Source: Polyangium sp. 15x6
GTDB taxonomy: Bacteria > Myxococcota_A > Polyangia > Polyangiales > Polyangiaceae
Length of the DNA stretch: 60,371 bases
NCBI RefSeq assembly: GCF_029960785.1
Contig: NZ_JASBQE010000073.1
Location: forward strand, 1 to 60,371
Direction of reading: 5' to 3'
A program made the translations under genes and the position numbers. The notes beneath the pieces were generated by a model. That model ran no database searches. It had not been told where the DNA came from and worked only from the letters and a program-made list of their open reading frames with translations. The first letter of the stretch is position 1, and each line of letters starts with the position of its first letter. Positions 37,466 to 45,681 of this stretch are shown here, piece after piece.

Positions 37466-38662
37466 TCACTGTTCTCGGATGTCGTCTTTCGTCAGCCCTA
37501 GCTGTGCAACGAAGCCGGTCATCTGAAAATCCAGCTCCACCCCACACGGGAGCGGCACCTGCCGCACGTGCTCGTCGTCGATGACGTACAGGTGATTCCC
37601 GAGCTGGTAGGCGGCAAGCTGCCCGCCTTCGTGGCACTCGACCTCGGCGCCGTTGGGGTTATGCCAGCGAGTCGCATGGCAAAGACCGTTGCACTGTGCG
37701 AAAAGCAGACCCAGGTCCTGCGAGGGAGCAATCTCAGCCGGCAGTACGAGTCGGACTTGCGTGACGCCTCGGCAAAGGCGGTACGGGGGCGTACGCGTGC
37801 GCTCGAGTGTTCCTGACTCGTAGTACCGATGCCCCTTCGGGAGCACCTCGTGAACGAAGGTAGCCGGGACCTTGCGATGCGTCACCGTGCTCGCGCGGCA
37901 ATGCTCCGAGGGGCGGTCGTCAAGATAGGCATTCGCGAGCGGCGTGAGGTCGCGCTTGGGAATTTTGGTCTCGAGCGTGGCGCACGCATCCGGTGGCATG
38001 GGCGTGACGTGCCAGCTATCCCTCCCGTCGCCGCGCCCCAACTCTTTGCCGTCTTCCTTGATCACGAGCACACGTCCCCCCTCGATTCGATACTCGATCC
38101 TACGCGGCTCGGCTCTGCGGCCAAGGCAGACGAAGCGCAGATACGAAGGTGACGCTTCCTCCGTGGAGCAGAGGTCCCTCGTCGAGAAAACAGCGGCAAA
38201 ATAAGGTTCAGACAGGCCGAACGCGATGGCTGTGCGAGGAGCAGGGGCATCGGACAGACCACTCGGAAACGAATGGCGAGCGACGAGCGATGGCCGTTCG
38301 ACAGCGAGCGGCGGATCTCCGACGTGCCACCTGTGTCTGAACGAACCATCAACATACGCCTCGACCACAACAGGGGTACACGCCGCCCTTCCCGCCTCCC
38401 CCTCAGATGCATCCTCTCCTGCATCACCCATGTTCTCTGGCGGTCCCCCCTCCCCTATCGCCCCCGCGCCGACGTCTCCGCCCCCCCGCACCGTCATCCC
38501 CCCACACCCCGCCTGCGCGCGCAGCACGCCGAACGCTGCGGCCGCCAGCATCCCGCCGAGCAACGCCGCCCCGACCAGCCGCGCGCCCCTCCGCGCCCCT
38601 CGCCCTGCCGGGTCCGCTGCATCCGGAGGATCCTCCGACCGATGAGGCAACCTGCTTGACAT
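37466..38662 (-). CDS. Membrane-anchored protein of unknown function
   Basis: About 398 residues from ATG 38662. The start is uncertain: GGGGGAG directly abuts the ATG, and an in-frame GTG at 38680 and ATG at 38728 are alternatives. A basic N-terminus precedes one hydrophobic segment at about 28-48, then a Gly/Asp/Glu-rich linker at about 52-92, so the rest probably faces the periplasm. The soluble part has ten or so cysteines (for example DLCSTEE and CNGLCHATRWH), which suggests disulphides. No family is recognised. Its stop is 27 bases from the convergent hydrolase-like gene, and normal GC resumes here, so this gene marks the right edge of the island. Confidence 0.7.
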   Translation of the reverse strand: MSSRLPHRSEDPPDAADPAGRGARRGARLVGAALLGGMLAAAAFGVLRAQAGCGGMTVRGGGDVGAGAIGEGGPPENMGDAGEDASEGEAGRAACTPVVVEAYVDGSFRHRWHVGDPPLAVERPSLVARHSFPSGLSDAPAPRTAIAFGLSEPYFAAVFSTRDLCSTEEASPSYLRFVCLGRRAEPRRIEYRIEGGRVLVIKEDGKELGRGDGRDSWHVTPMPPDACATLETKIPKRDLTPLANAYLDDRPSEHCRASTVTHRKVPATFVHEVLPKGHRYYESGTLERTRTPPYRLCRGVTQVRLVLPAEIAPSQDLGLLFAQCNGLCHATRWHNPNGAEVECHEGGQLAAYQLGNHLYVIDDEHVRQVPLPCGVELDFQMTGFVAQLGLTKDDIREQ

Positions 38663-38978
38663 CTCCCCCAGGATACCCACTCCCCCGGGCCCCGCCCTAA
38701 AACTTTTCCTCCCGGAAGCCCCTCCCAAGTCCCTCCCGAGGAAACCTCTTCCCCGTCCCCCTCCCCTCCCCGAGCCCCACCTGGAAAACTTTTCCTACCG
38801 AAGCCCCCTCCCACACCCCGAACCACGCAACCTTTTCCTCGCCTCCTTCACTTTCTGAACCTTTTTGCATAACCGTTCCCTCCCGCCCCTCCCTCCCCGA
38901 AGCCCCCGTGCAAACCCTTTCCTCTTCTTGTACAGTCCCCCACCTTCCATCCCTCGATCACCCACGGAAAGGCCCCCT
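38663..38978. repeat. Pyrimidine-rich intergenic region with imperfect direct repeats
   Basis: 316 bases between two divergent genes, strongly C/T-rich on the plus strand. The word AAAACTTTTCCT occurs exactly at 38699 and 38785 (86 bases apart), each time followed by a close match to CCGAAGCCCCTCCC. Partial copies (ACCTTTTCCT, AACCTTTTTGC, AACCCTTTCCTC) follow near 38829, 38859 and 38912. Such strand asymmetry and spacing could serve as a protein-binding array or reflect slippage. GGAAAGG at 38967-38973 is the likely ribosome site of the next gene. Confidence 0.65.
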
Positions 38979-39719
38979 ATGGCAGACCCCATCGACCCGA
39001 AGAATGCTTACGAGAAGCACCTCCCCGCGGCGCAAGCCCTCCAAGCCGACGCAATTCTGCCCTTCCGCCTCGACCTCGACCTCGCGCTCGCGAACCTCAC
39101 GACCTGCATGAGGTTCGTCTCCGCGCACGAGCACGACATCCCCGTTCACCTACCCAAAATCGACCTCACCGCGCTCCTCGCCCTCCCCGAGCTCGCGGTC
39201 GCCACCAAGTTCGCCGCGCTCCGCGCCGAGCAGGAGGCGCCCAGCGAATCGGTCCTCCTGGGAAAGCTCTCCGCTGCCGCGCGGCTACGCGCGCAGCTCC
39301 TCTCGTCCGCCAGGGCCCTCGCCGAGCAGGGCCTGATCCCCGAGGCCGAGGTCGACGTCATCGTCGCCGGCCGCGGCGCGCGCGATCGCGCCGAGGATTG
39401 TATCTCGCTCGCCGATCTCTTCCGAAAACACGCGCCCGCCATCGCCGGCAAACACCCCGTCAGCCCGGCCCAGATCGACGAGGCCGCGGAGATCGGCGCC
39501 TTCCTGGTCACCCACCTCCGCCCCACGAATGCGCCGAAGGCTGCCCCCGCCGCCCCCACCCCCGCCGTGGACATCCGCAATCGATTGGCCACCCTGCTCG
39601 TCCGCGAGCACGCCCTCCTCCAGGCCGTCGCCCATTACTTTCATCCCGACGACTGGGAAGAGCTCGCGCCCCCGCTCGGCGCGCGCTCCGTCAAGCGGCA
39701 GAAGCCCGCGGAGCCTTGA
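38979..39719 (+). CDS. Helical soluble protein of unknown function
   Basis: A 246-residue Ala/Leu-rich protein that looks largely helical, with a Pro/Ala linker around 196-206. ATG 38979 is supported by GGAAAGG five bases upstream. The pattern (a first half ending in LLALPELAVATKF and a last third RLATLLVREHALLQAVAHYF) suggests two helical bundles. I recognise no family and no catalytic residues. The last 29 bases overlap the convergent membrane gene, so the two mRNAs are complementary at their 3' ends. Confidence 0.75.
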   Translation: MADPIDPKNAYEKHLPAAQALQADAILPFRLDLDLALANLTTCMRFVSAHEHDIPVHLPKIDLTALLALPELAVATKFAALRAEQEAPSESVLLGKLSAAARLRAQLLSSARALAEQGLIPEAEVDVIVAGRGARDRAEDCISLADLFRKHAPAIAGKHPVSPAQIDEAAEIGAFLVTHLRPTNAPKAAPAAPTPAVDIRNRLATLLVREHALLQAVAHYFHPDDWEELAPPLGARSVKRQKPAEP

Positions 39720-40431
39720 TCACGAGGGCGCGCCGCTCCTCCCGGCGCTCCATCGCGACCGCAATCAAGAGCCCATACACCACCGTCTCCTTCACCTCGT
39801 CGAGCTCGCTCTCCCACGCGGACATGGCGAGCCCCAGGACCACCGTGCACACGCCCACGAGCCCCGCCGCGAGCGTCTGATCCCGCGTCGGTATCAGGTC
39901 ACCGAACGCGGTTCGCCATGCGCCGAGCCACCCCGAAGACGACCGTTTCGGGGCAAAATGCGCGAAAAACCCCGCCCCGAACAGCGCCAGCAGCGGAAGC
40001 GCAAAGAGGTGGTACGACAGGCCCCGCCCGAAATTGTGCAGATTGGTCCGCCCGATCGCGCGCCGGAGCGGATCGGACACGGCCGTGATCCCGAGGACCT
40101 CCCCCCAGTTGAGCTCCTCGCCGAGCACGAACGTCAATAAACACGCAATCGCGACAGCCGAACCGCGCCCCTTCGCCGCGCGAAAGGCCGCGACGACCCA
40201 GGCGCCGATCCCCGCGACGAGCAGCATGTGCTGCACGTGCTCCAGCGGCCCCTCCTTGGCGGAGAAATCACGCGTGAAGGCCGGCGCGACGAACGTCATC
40301 ACCATGAAAAACAGATAAGTGATGCCGACGATCCATGTCACGGGGCGCACGACCGTATGGGACCCGGCCGCTCGTGTCAACGATCCGCCACGTGAACGAG
40401 CCCCCCACCCGCGCTTCCACCCGTGGTACAC
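39691..40431 (-). CDS. Integral membrane protein, unknown function
   Basis: A 246-residue reading from GTG 40431. The first 30 residues are basic and poorly coding in look, so the true start may be GTG 40353 or 40344, just before the first helix. About six hydrophobic segments are visible, with a conserved-looking loop LGEELNWGEVLG between helices 3 and 4 and a His/Asn-rich stretch RTNLHNFGRGLSYH before helix 5. Acidic and His residues at such places could bind metal or substrate, but nothing is certain. It overlaps the gene to its left by 29 bases and is divergent from the GT-C-like gene. Confidence 0.68.
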   Translation of the reverse strand: MYHGWKRGWGARSRGGSLTRAAGSHTVVRPVTWIVGITYLFFMVMTFVAPAFTRDFSAKEGPLEHVQHMLLVAGIGAWVVAAFRAAKGRGSAVAIACLLTFVLGEELNWGEVLGITAVSDPLRRAIGRTNLHNFGRGLSYHLFALPLLALFGAGFFAHFAPKRSSSGWLGAWRTAFGDLIPTRDQTLAAGLVGVCTVVLGLAMSAWESELDEVKETVVYGLLIAVAMERREERRALVIKAPRASAA

Positions 40432-40456
40432 ATCGCCCCGCCGAACGGCCGCTCCG

Positions 40457-42163
40457 ATGAACCCCGCCGCTCCGTCACGCCCGCCGCGCTCGCATCTCGC
40501 GGCCCTCGCCGCGATCGCCGCCCTCTTCCTCGCGCTCGCCTGGCCGGGCGCCGGATCACGCGGCGTGGTCGCCGAGGAAATCCAGCCTTACCTCGAACGA
40601 TACCATTACGTCCTCGAGCTCGGCCCCGACCGTCGCCCGAGGCCCCTGCCGCCCTTCGAGCCCGGCGCGCCGTCCCGGCCTCGCTGGGTCTCGACATTTC
40701 AATGGCCCGTCGTCGCCTACGACGGCGAGAGCCGCGTCTGGCCCGTGTTCATCCGGGGACACCAGACCGCGCTCGGAAACTATTTCGGAATCCTGCTCGG
40801 TCCGCTGCTCGGCGGCGGAATCGCCGGCATGCAGAGGTCGAGCGTACTTCTGTCGCTGCCCCTCGTCCTCCTCGCGTACGTCATCGCGCGCCGATCGTCT
40901 TCGTTCCAGAAAGGCGCCTCGGCCGTCACGCTGCTCGCGCCCGCGCTCGTCGCGCTCTCGTTCGGGATCCTCTTTTTCGCGCGCACGGGATACGCCTTCG
41001 AGAGCGCGAGCCGGGTGGCGATGCTCGGCGCGATCACGCTCGCCGCGTCGCGCGCGCCGCTCTCCCGCGGCCGCGCCGTCGCGATCGGGCTCGTCGCCGC
41101 GCTCGCCGTGCTCTGCCGCGCCACCATTGCGGTCACGCTCGCGCCCGTCTTGCTCGCCCTCTTCGCGCGCCCCGAGCGCCGAGGCGCGTGGCGACGCGCC
41201 GCGCTCGTCCCCGCGCTCATGGCGGCCGTACCCCTCCTCGTCGTGGCGCTCCTGTCGCAACTCGCGCCTTTCCGGCCGGGGACGGAGCCGCTCGCGGATT
41301 TTCGCGTCGGGCGCATCCTCTCGCATCTCACCGAGATACCGGCGTGCCTGCTCGTACAAATCGCGTGGCTCGGGGACGCATTGTCGATCCTGGGCCCGCT
41401 CCGCACGGGCGCGCCCTTGCCGCTGTCGATCACGAAAGGCGTCTTGCTCGGCCTCGCCCCGCTCGTCATCGCCCTCGTGCGGCTGCGGCGCGGAACGGCG
41501 GGGGACGGGGAGCGCATGCTGCTCGCGGGGCTCCTGGGGAATGCCGTGCTCGGCGCATTGCTGTACGGCGATCCCATGCAATTTCAGCTCGCGATGGCGC
41601 TCGAGCCGCTGCTCGCCGTCGCCGTCGCCGAGCAGATCGCGTCCGTGTCTCTCCGGCGGATCGTCCCGCTCGTCGCCCTCGCGCTCGTGTGGCGCGCGCA
41701 GAGCATGGTGATTGGCCTCTGGCAAGACACGCGCGTCTCGAATCCGATGTTCAGCGGTCACGCCCAGCGCGCGGTGGTCACGAAGCTCGAATCGCTCGGC
41801 GCGAAGGGCCCCGATCTCGTGACGACCACATACAACCAGGCGGGCGTGATCGAGGCGTGGACGAACGGCGCGATCGCCCCCGTGCACGCGTGGCCGGTCT
41901 TGATGTTGAATCGCATCGTTCAGGACAGGACCACGGCCGAGCGGCTCGGCGACGTGCTCTCGCAATACAGGCCCCGATGGGTGCTGCTCACCGAGGGGAA
42001 CAACCTGTACGAGGGGTCGTTCGCCGACAACGAGGAGATCGCCGCGGCGCTGCGGACGGCCGCCGAGAAGCAAGGCGCGCGGATCGATGCGCAATGGTCG
42101 TTCCCCACGGAGTCCGGCGCGCCCGGCTACCGGCTCGTGTCGCTAGCCTATCCGCGCGAATGA
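40457..42163 (+). CDS. Polytopic membrane protein resembling GT-C glycosyltransferases
   Basis: A 568-residue protein with about ten to twelve hydrophobic segments spread from residue 12 to about 445 and a soluble C-terminal part. The first large loop holds acidic residues (AEEIQPYLERY), where GT-C enzymes keep the catalytic Asp/Glu, and a few aromatic sites follow. The late part (about 455-560) is mixed alpha/beta. This layout fits PMT/ArnT-type enzymes that use a lipid-linked sugar, but no signature is strong enough to be sure. Start ATG 40457 begins a short basic tail before helix 1. It overlaps the convergent radical-SAM gene by 16 bases. Confidence 0.65.
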   Translation: MNPAAPSRPPRSHLAALAAIAALFLALAWPGAGSRGVVAEEIQPYLERYHYVLELGPDRRPRPLPPFEPGAPSRPRWVSTFQWPVVAYDGESRVWPVFIRGHQTALGNYFGILLGPLLGGGIAGMQRSSVLLSLPLVLLAYVIARRSSSFQKGASAVTLLAPALVALSFGILFFARTGYAFESASRVAMLGAITLAASRAPLSRGRAVAIGLVAALAVLCRATIAVTLAPVLLALFARPERRGAWRRAALVPALMAAVPLLVVALLSQLAPFRPGTEPLADFRVGRILSHLTEIPACLLVQIAWLGDALSILGPLRTGAPLPLSITKGVLLGLAPLVIALVRLRRGTAGDGERMLLAGLLGNAVLGALLYGDPMQFQLAMALEPLLAVAVAEQIASVSLRRIVPLVALALVWRAQSMVIGLWQDTRVSNPMFSGHAQRAVVTKLESLGAKGPDLVTTTYNQAGVIEAWTNGAIAPVHAWPVLMLNRIVQDRTTAERLGDVLSQYRPRWVLLTEGNNLYEGSFADNEEIAAALRTAAEKQGARIDAQWSFPTESGAPGYRLVSLAYPRE

Positions 42164-43191
42164 GCGCGGGGGCCGGGCGTCCTCGAAAAACGCTCGATCG
42201 CCGCGGCGATGGCGCGCGTGTCGAGGTGGAAGATGAGATCGGACTCCTGGTAGGGGCTGATCGCGCAGCCCGGACCACGCGTGGGGTGCGGCATTTCGAG
42301 GAACGCCCGGACGAACCCGATCTCGCGTCCGTTCGGGTAGACGGCCTCCTTCGAGACGAGGTGGCACGGCACGACGACGCCGTCGGGCAGGACGGTGCCG
42401 AAATAACGGCCCGCGTGACAATCTCCACAATCGCCAAAGGCGGGCCCGCGGCCGAGGCGCTCGAGGAACCCCGGCGAGGCCGCGACGGGCAAGCCTCGCG
42501 CCCGGGCCCGCCCGAGGTCGCGCGCGAGCGCGGCGAGCACGTCGGGCGAGAGCGCGGAATCGAGGCCCCGCGCATGCTCGAAGCAATCCGCGTACGCCGG
42601 CTGGAAATACGCCCAGAACCCGTGGTTCTCGGCGAGCGCGAGCACGTCGTCGACGACGGAGAGGTTTTGCCGCGAGAGCACGGTGATCGTGGCGACCGCG
42701 ACGCCACGGCTCCGCGCGAGATCGATCGCGCCGAGGACCCGCTTGTAGGAGCCACGCTTCCTGCGGACGAGGTCGTGCCGATCCTCCGGCCCGTCGATGG
42801 AGACGACCATCATGTCGAGCGTGGACGCGAGGGCGTCGATGTGCCGGCCGACGAGCCAACCATTCGTGTTGAGCGACGTGAAGAGGCCACGCGATTTCGC
42901 GTGCCCGACGATCGCGAGCGCATCCGGCCGGAGGAGCACCTCGCCGCCGGAGAAGCTCGCCCGCGCCATGCCCGCCCCGGCGAGCTCGTCGATGGCGGCG
43001 CAAAACTCGTCCTTCGACATCTCGGCGCCGGCCGCCGCGGGGATGTCGCAATAATCGCACTGGAAGTTGCATCGGTGCGTCAGGATGAACGTCACCGAAT
43101 AGGGGAGCCTCCTCCGCGTGGCGAGCGCGAACCCGAGCCGGGCCGACCGCTCGATCATCGGGAGGGCTCTTCGGACGGCGCGCGTGATCAT
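42148..43191 (-). CDS. Radical-SAM protein with SPASM-like tail
   Basis: A 347-residue radical-SAM enzyme. ATG 43191 overlaps the stop of the UbiA gene (ATGA); a TTG 18 bases earlier is the only alternative. Cluster motif CNFQCDYC puts ligands at C41, C45 and C48; SAM motif SGGEV ends near 85; and NTNG follows. The C-terminal part has a cysteine set (CGDC near 264, then PCHLV about 20 residues on, then PGCAIS) that looks like an auxiliary-cluster region as in SPASM or twitch proteins. The nearest functional analogy is HpnH/MoaA-like enzymes, which gives no substrate. Coupling to a UbiA prenyltransferase suggests work on an isoprenoid, quinone or other lipid product. Confidence 0.87.
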   Translation of the reverse strand: MITRAVRRALPMIERSARLGFALATRRRLPYSVTFILTHRCNFQCDYCDIPAAAGAEMSKDEFCAAIDELAGAGMARASFSGGEVLLRPDALAIVGHAKSRGLFTSLNTNGWLVGRHIDALASTLDMMVVSIDGPEDRHDLVRRKRGSYKRVLGAIDLARSRGVAVATITVLSRQNLSVVDDVLALAENHGFWAYFQPAYADCFEHARGLDSALSPDVLAALARDLGRARARGLPVAASPGFLERLGRGPAFGDCGDCHAGRYFGTVLPDGVVVPCHLVSKEAVYPNGREIGFVRAFLEMPHPTRGPGCAISPYQESDLIFHLDTRAIAAAIERFSRTPGPRAHSRG

Positions 43192-44033
43192 GTCGTTTGT
43201 CCGAGCCAATAAAGGATCGCGCCGCCCACGGCGGCCACGCCCCGATGCCGTTTTCGTGCCGTCGCGGGATCACCGCGCCAAAGCGCCGCCGCCGCGCCCA
43301 CCGCGAGCACGAGGCCGGCCACGCGGGCGAGGAGAGGCGTCGGCGCGACGGCGCGCACGGCCACGGCGAAGGGCACGGCCACGGCCGCGGCCGCGATGCG
43401 CGCGCGCTCGGGCCCGAGCCATCGAGCCGTCGTGACCGCGCCGCCCGCCGCGTCCTCCGCCGCATCGGCGATCTCGTGCAAGAGCTGGTTCTGGACGAGC
43501 AGCCCCACGAACGTCGCCGCGAGCAGCCCGTATGCGGGCGGCTCCTCGCCTTCGATGAGGCAAAGGCCGAGGAGCGGCGCGAAGATCGCCGTGTTGGCGA
43601 CGAGCCCGAGCACGGGGAGGTCCTTGAGCCGCGGCGGCGCGCTGTAGAGCGTCCCCGCCGCGAGGGACACGAGCGTCCGCAGGCAAGCACGCGCGCCGAG
43701 CGGCGCGCTCGCGCCGAGCGCGAGCGCAAATGAAGCGCCGAGCGCGGCGATCATGAGAGGCGGCAAGGGCGCGTCGCCCGTGAGGGGGTTTTTCTCGGCC
43801 GAAGCGTCACTCGCGCGATCGTGGACCGCGTTGAGGCCGTAGGCATACGCGAGCGAAAAGGAGGCGGCCGCGAGGCCGAGCGCGCCGCGGGCGAGGCCGC
43901 GCTTCGAGCCGAGCGCCGCGCGTGGCAGGCCGGCGAGGGGCAACACCACGAAATGGGCCCACTGCGGGGCGCGGAGCGCGGAGAGCGCGCGGAGGAGCTC
44001 TCCGAGCCCGTCTGCCTTTGCGTGGGTTTCCAT
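43188..44033 (-). CDS. UbiA-superfamily prenyltransferase
   Basis: A 281-residue membrane enzyme with about eight helices. The two Asp-rich motifs that bind prenyl diphosphate through magnesium are present in UbiA form: NAVHDRASD in the first half (N-x3-D-x3-D) and LLHEIADAAED in the second. ATG 44033 is chosen because upstream residues look like untranslated sequence; the ribosome site is weak. It is coupled to the downstream radical-SAM gene by a 4-base overlap and starts 71 bases from the divergent cytochrome gene. The aromatic or lipid acceptor is unknown; related enzymes serve quinone, haem O, chlorophyll and hopanoid-like lipid pathways. Confidence 0.87.
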   Translation of the reverse strand: METHAKADGLGELLRALSALRAPQWAHFVVLPLAGLPRAALGSKRGLARGALGLAAASFSLAYAYGLNAVHDRASDASAEKNPLTGDAPLPPLMIAALGASFALALGASAPLGARACLRTLVSLAAGTLYSAPPRLKDLPVLGLVANTAIFAPLLGLCLIEGEEPPAYGLLAATFVGLLVQNQLLHEIADAAEDAAGGAVTTARWLGPERARIAAAAVAVPFAVAVRAVAPTPLLARVAGLVLAVGAAAALWRGDPATARKRHRGVAAVGGAILYWLGQTT

Positions 44034-44104
44034 CGCGCGGCGCAGGAGTATACACGGAACGCGGCCCTGGCACATCACCTCCGCCCATCGTACCCTCCGG
44101 CCCC

Positions 44105-45178
44105 ATGCGTACCCTCCCGGCTCTCGCCCTCGCGGGCCTCTGCTTGCTCCTCGCCCCGCGCGCGCTCGCGGACGGCGATCCCGCGCGCGGCAAGCAGCTC
44201 CTTTTCGAGCGCGGATGCGCGGCCTGCCATTCCTTCGACGGCTCCGCGCGCCCCGGGCCGACCTATCTCGGCCTCGTCGGCAAGACGCGCAAGGTCACGA
44301 CGCAGGAAAAACCCCGCGAGATCGTGGCGGACGAGGCCTACATCCGCCGCAGCATCCTCGAGCCGAACCACGACGTCGTCGAGGGATACATGCCCGGCGC
44401 GATGCCCGGGCTCGCGATGCGCGAAGGGGACGTCGATCACCTCGTCGCCGCGATCGTCGAGATCGGCGGCGCCCCGAAGCCGGAGCCTGCGAAGGGCGGA
44501 AAGGACGGGAGCCTCCGCGTGCTCGCGGCCGCGACGTTGTCTTTCGTGCTCGGCCACATTGGCCTGTCGAGCCTGACCCTCCGCCGCCCGCTCATCCAGA
44601 GGCTCAGCGAGAAGGGTTTTCAGGGTCTCTATTCGATCCTCGTCCTCGCGGCGTTCGTCTGGATGATCTTCGCGTATCGCGCGGCGCCCTACGAGGAGCT
44701 CTGGCGTGCCCCGGCGTGGACCCGCTGGATCCCGGTCGTCGTCATGCCGATCGCGTTTTTCTTCATGGTCTGCGGGTATTCCACAAAAAACCCGACCCAG
44801 ATGATGCAGGAAAAGGCGGTGGGCGCGGAGCCGCGGGGGATCGTGCGGATCACGCGCCACCCGGCGTTGTGGTCATTCGCGCTCTGGGGGCTCGGCCATA
44901 TCCCGCCGAACGGGGACGTGGCGTCGGTCTGCCTCTTCGGCGGAATCGCGTCCCTGGCGATCGCGGGGATGCTGCACATCGACAGCCGCCGCAAGATCGC
45001 GCTCGGCAACGCGTGGGAGCCGTTCGCCGCGAAGACCTCGCTCGTGCCGTTCGCCCGCGGCGGCGTGGGCAAGGCGTTCGCCGAGATCGGTATCGTGCGG
45101 GTCGTCGTGGCGATTCTGCTTTACGTCGGCATGCTGCACGGGCACCGAATGGTGATCGGCGTCTCGGCGATGCCGTAA
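44105..45178 (+). CDS. Cytochrome c domain fused to an NnrU-type membrane domain
   Basis: A 357-residue protein. A signal peptide (about 1-22) leads to a single-haem cytochrome c: CAACH at 38-42 binds haem covalently, and a Met in the PGAMPGLAM stretch near 100 is the likely sixth ligand. A linker of about 20 residues precedes five or six membrane helices from about 138, with GYSTKNPTQM and RITRHPALWSFALWG as the most conserved-looking parts. The latter matches NnrU, a membrane protein linked to nitrite/nitric oxide reduction whose role is uncertain. I have not seen this exact fusion described. It could pass electrons from the periplasm to the membrane part. The stop directly abuts the stop of the convergent gene. 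Confidence 0.84.
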   Translation: MRTLPALALAGLCLLLAPRALADGDPARGKQLLFERGCAACHSFDGSARPGPTYLGLVGKTRKVTTQEKPREIVADEAYIRRSILEPNHDVVEGYMPGAMPGLAMREGDVDHLVAAIVEIGGAPKPEPAKGGKDGSLRVLAAATLSFVLGHIGLSSLTLRRPLIQRLSEKGFQGLYSILVLAAFVWMIFAYRAAPYEELWRAPAWTRWIPVVVMPIAFFFMVCGYSTKNPTQMMQEKAVGAEPRGIVRITRHPALWSFALWGLGHIPPNGDVASVCLFGGIASLAIAGMLHIDSRRKIALGNAWEPFAAKTSLVPFARGGVGKAFAEIGIVRVVVAILLYVGMLHGHRMVIGVSAMP

Positions 45179-45640
45179 TCAGCCGTCTCTTGCTCGATCG
45201 ACGAGGGCGCAGAGCTCTTCTTCCACCGCCGCGATCTGCGCCATCGCCGCGGGCTCTTTCCCGACCTGCGCGAGCGGCCCCGCCTTCGCGGCCCATCGCT
45301 TCCCTGCCTCGCTCGCCATCCACAGCGCCGTCGGAAGCTGCTTTCCGAAGACCCGCACGTCGTCTTCGCGCTCGGCGTCGGGCCCCACGATCACCCGCAC
45401 GCACGTCGTCGGGAACATGCCGCCCCGCGTGTTCTCCGCTCGCTTCAGGACCTCGCGGACCTTTTCGAGAGGCGAGGTGCCGGCGGCCCATGCCTCGGCC
45501 GTCTCCAAGATCGTGGCGTTGAATGGATCGATCTGCTTCGCGTGCGGGAGCTGTCGCCGCGCACAGGCGCACATGGCGCGGACCAGGAGCTTTTGATCGT
45601 CCTTGCCGAGGAGCGAAACGAGCTTTTCTTCGAGGCGCAC
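45179..45640 (-). CDS. Small helical protein, Imm5-like pattern
   Basis: A 153-residue helical protein. The stretch MCACARRQLPH, then DPFNATILETAEAWAAG, follows the pattern of Imm5-type putative immunity domains (an aromatic/Cys helix, then Asp-Pro and a helix ending in Trp-Ala). The upstream PP2C gene carries a similar pattern at its N-terminus (WMCDCAEHAL). The match is by eye and weak; a generic helical protein is an alternative. It lies 41 bases downstream of the PP2C-like gene in the same direction and is probably in its transcript. Its stop touches the stop of the convergent cytochrome gene. Confidence 0.6.
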   Translation of the reverse strand: MRLEEKLVSLLGKDDQKLLVRAMCACARRQLPHAKQIDPFNATILETAEAWAAGTSPLEKVREVLKRAENTRGGMFPTTCVRVIVGPDAEREDDVRVFGKQLPTALWMASEAGKRWAAKAGPLAQVGKEPAAMAQIAAVEEELCALVDRARDG

Positions 45641-45681
45641 GCGGCAAAGCTACACGATGCCGGCTTTGCCGCGCAACGTCG

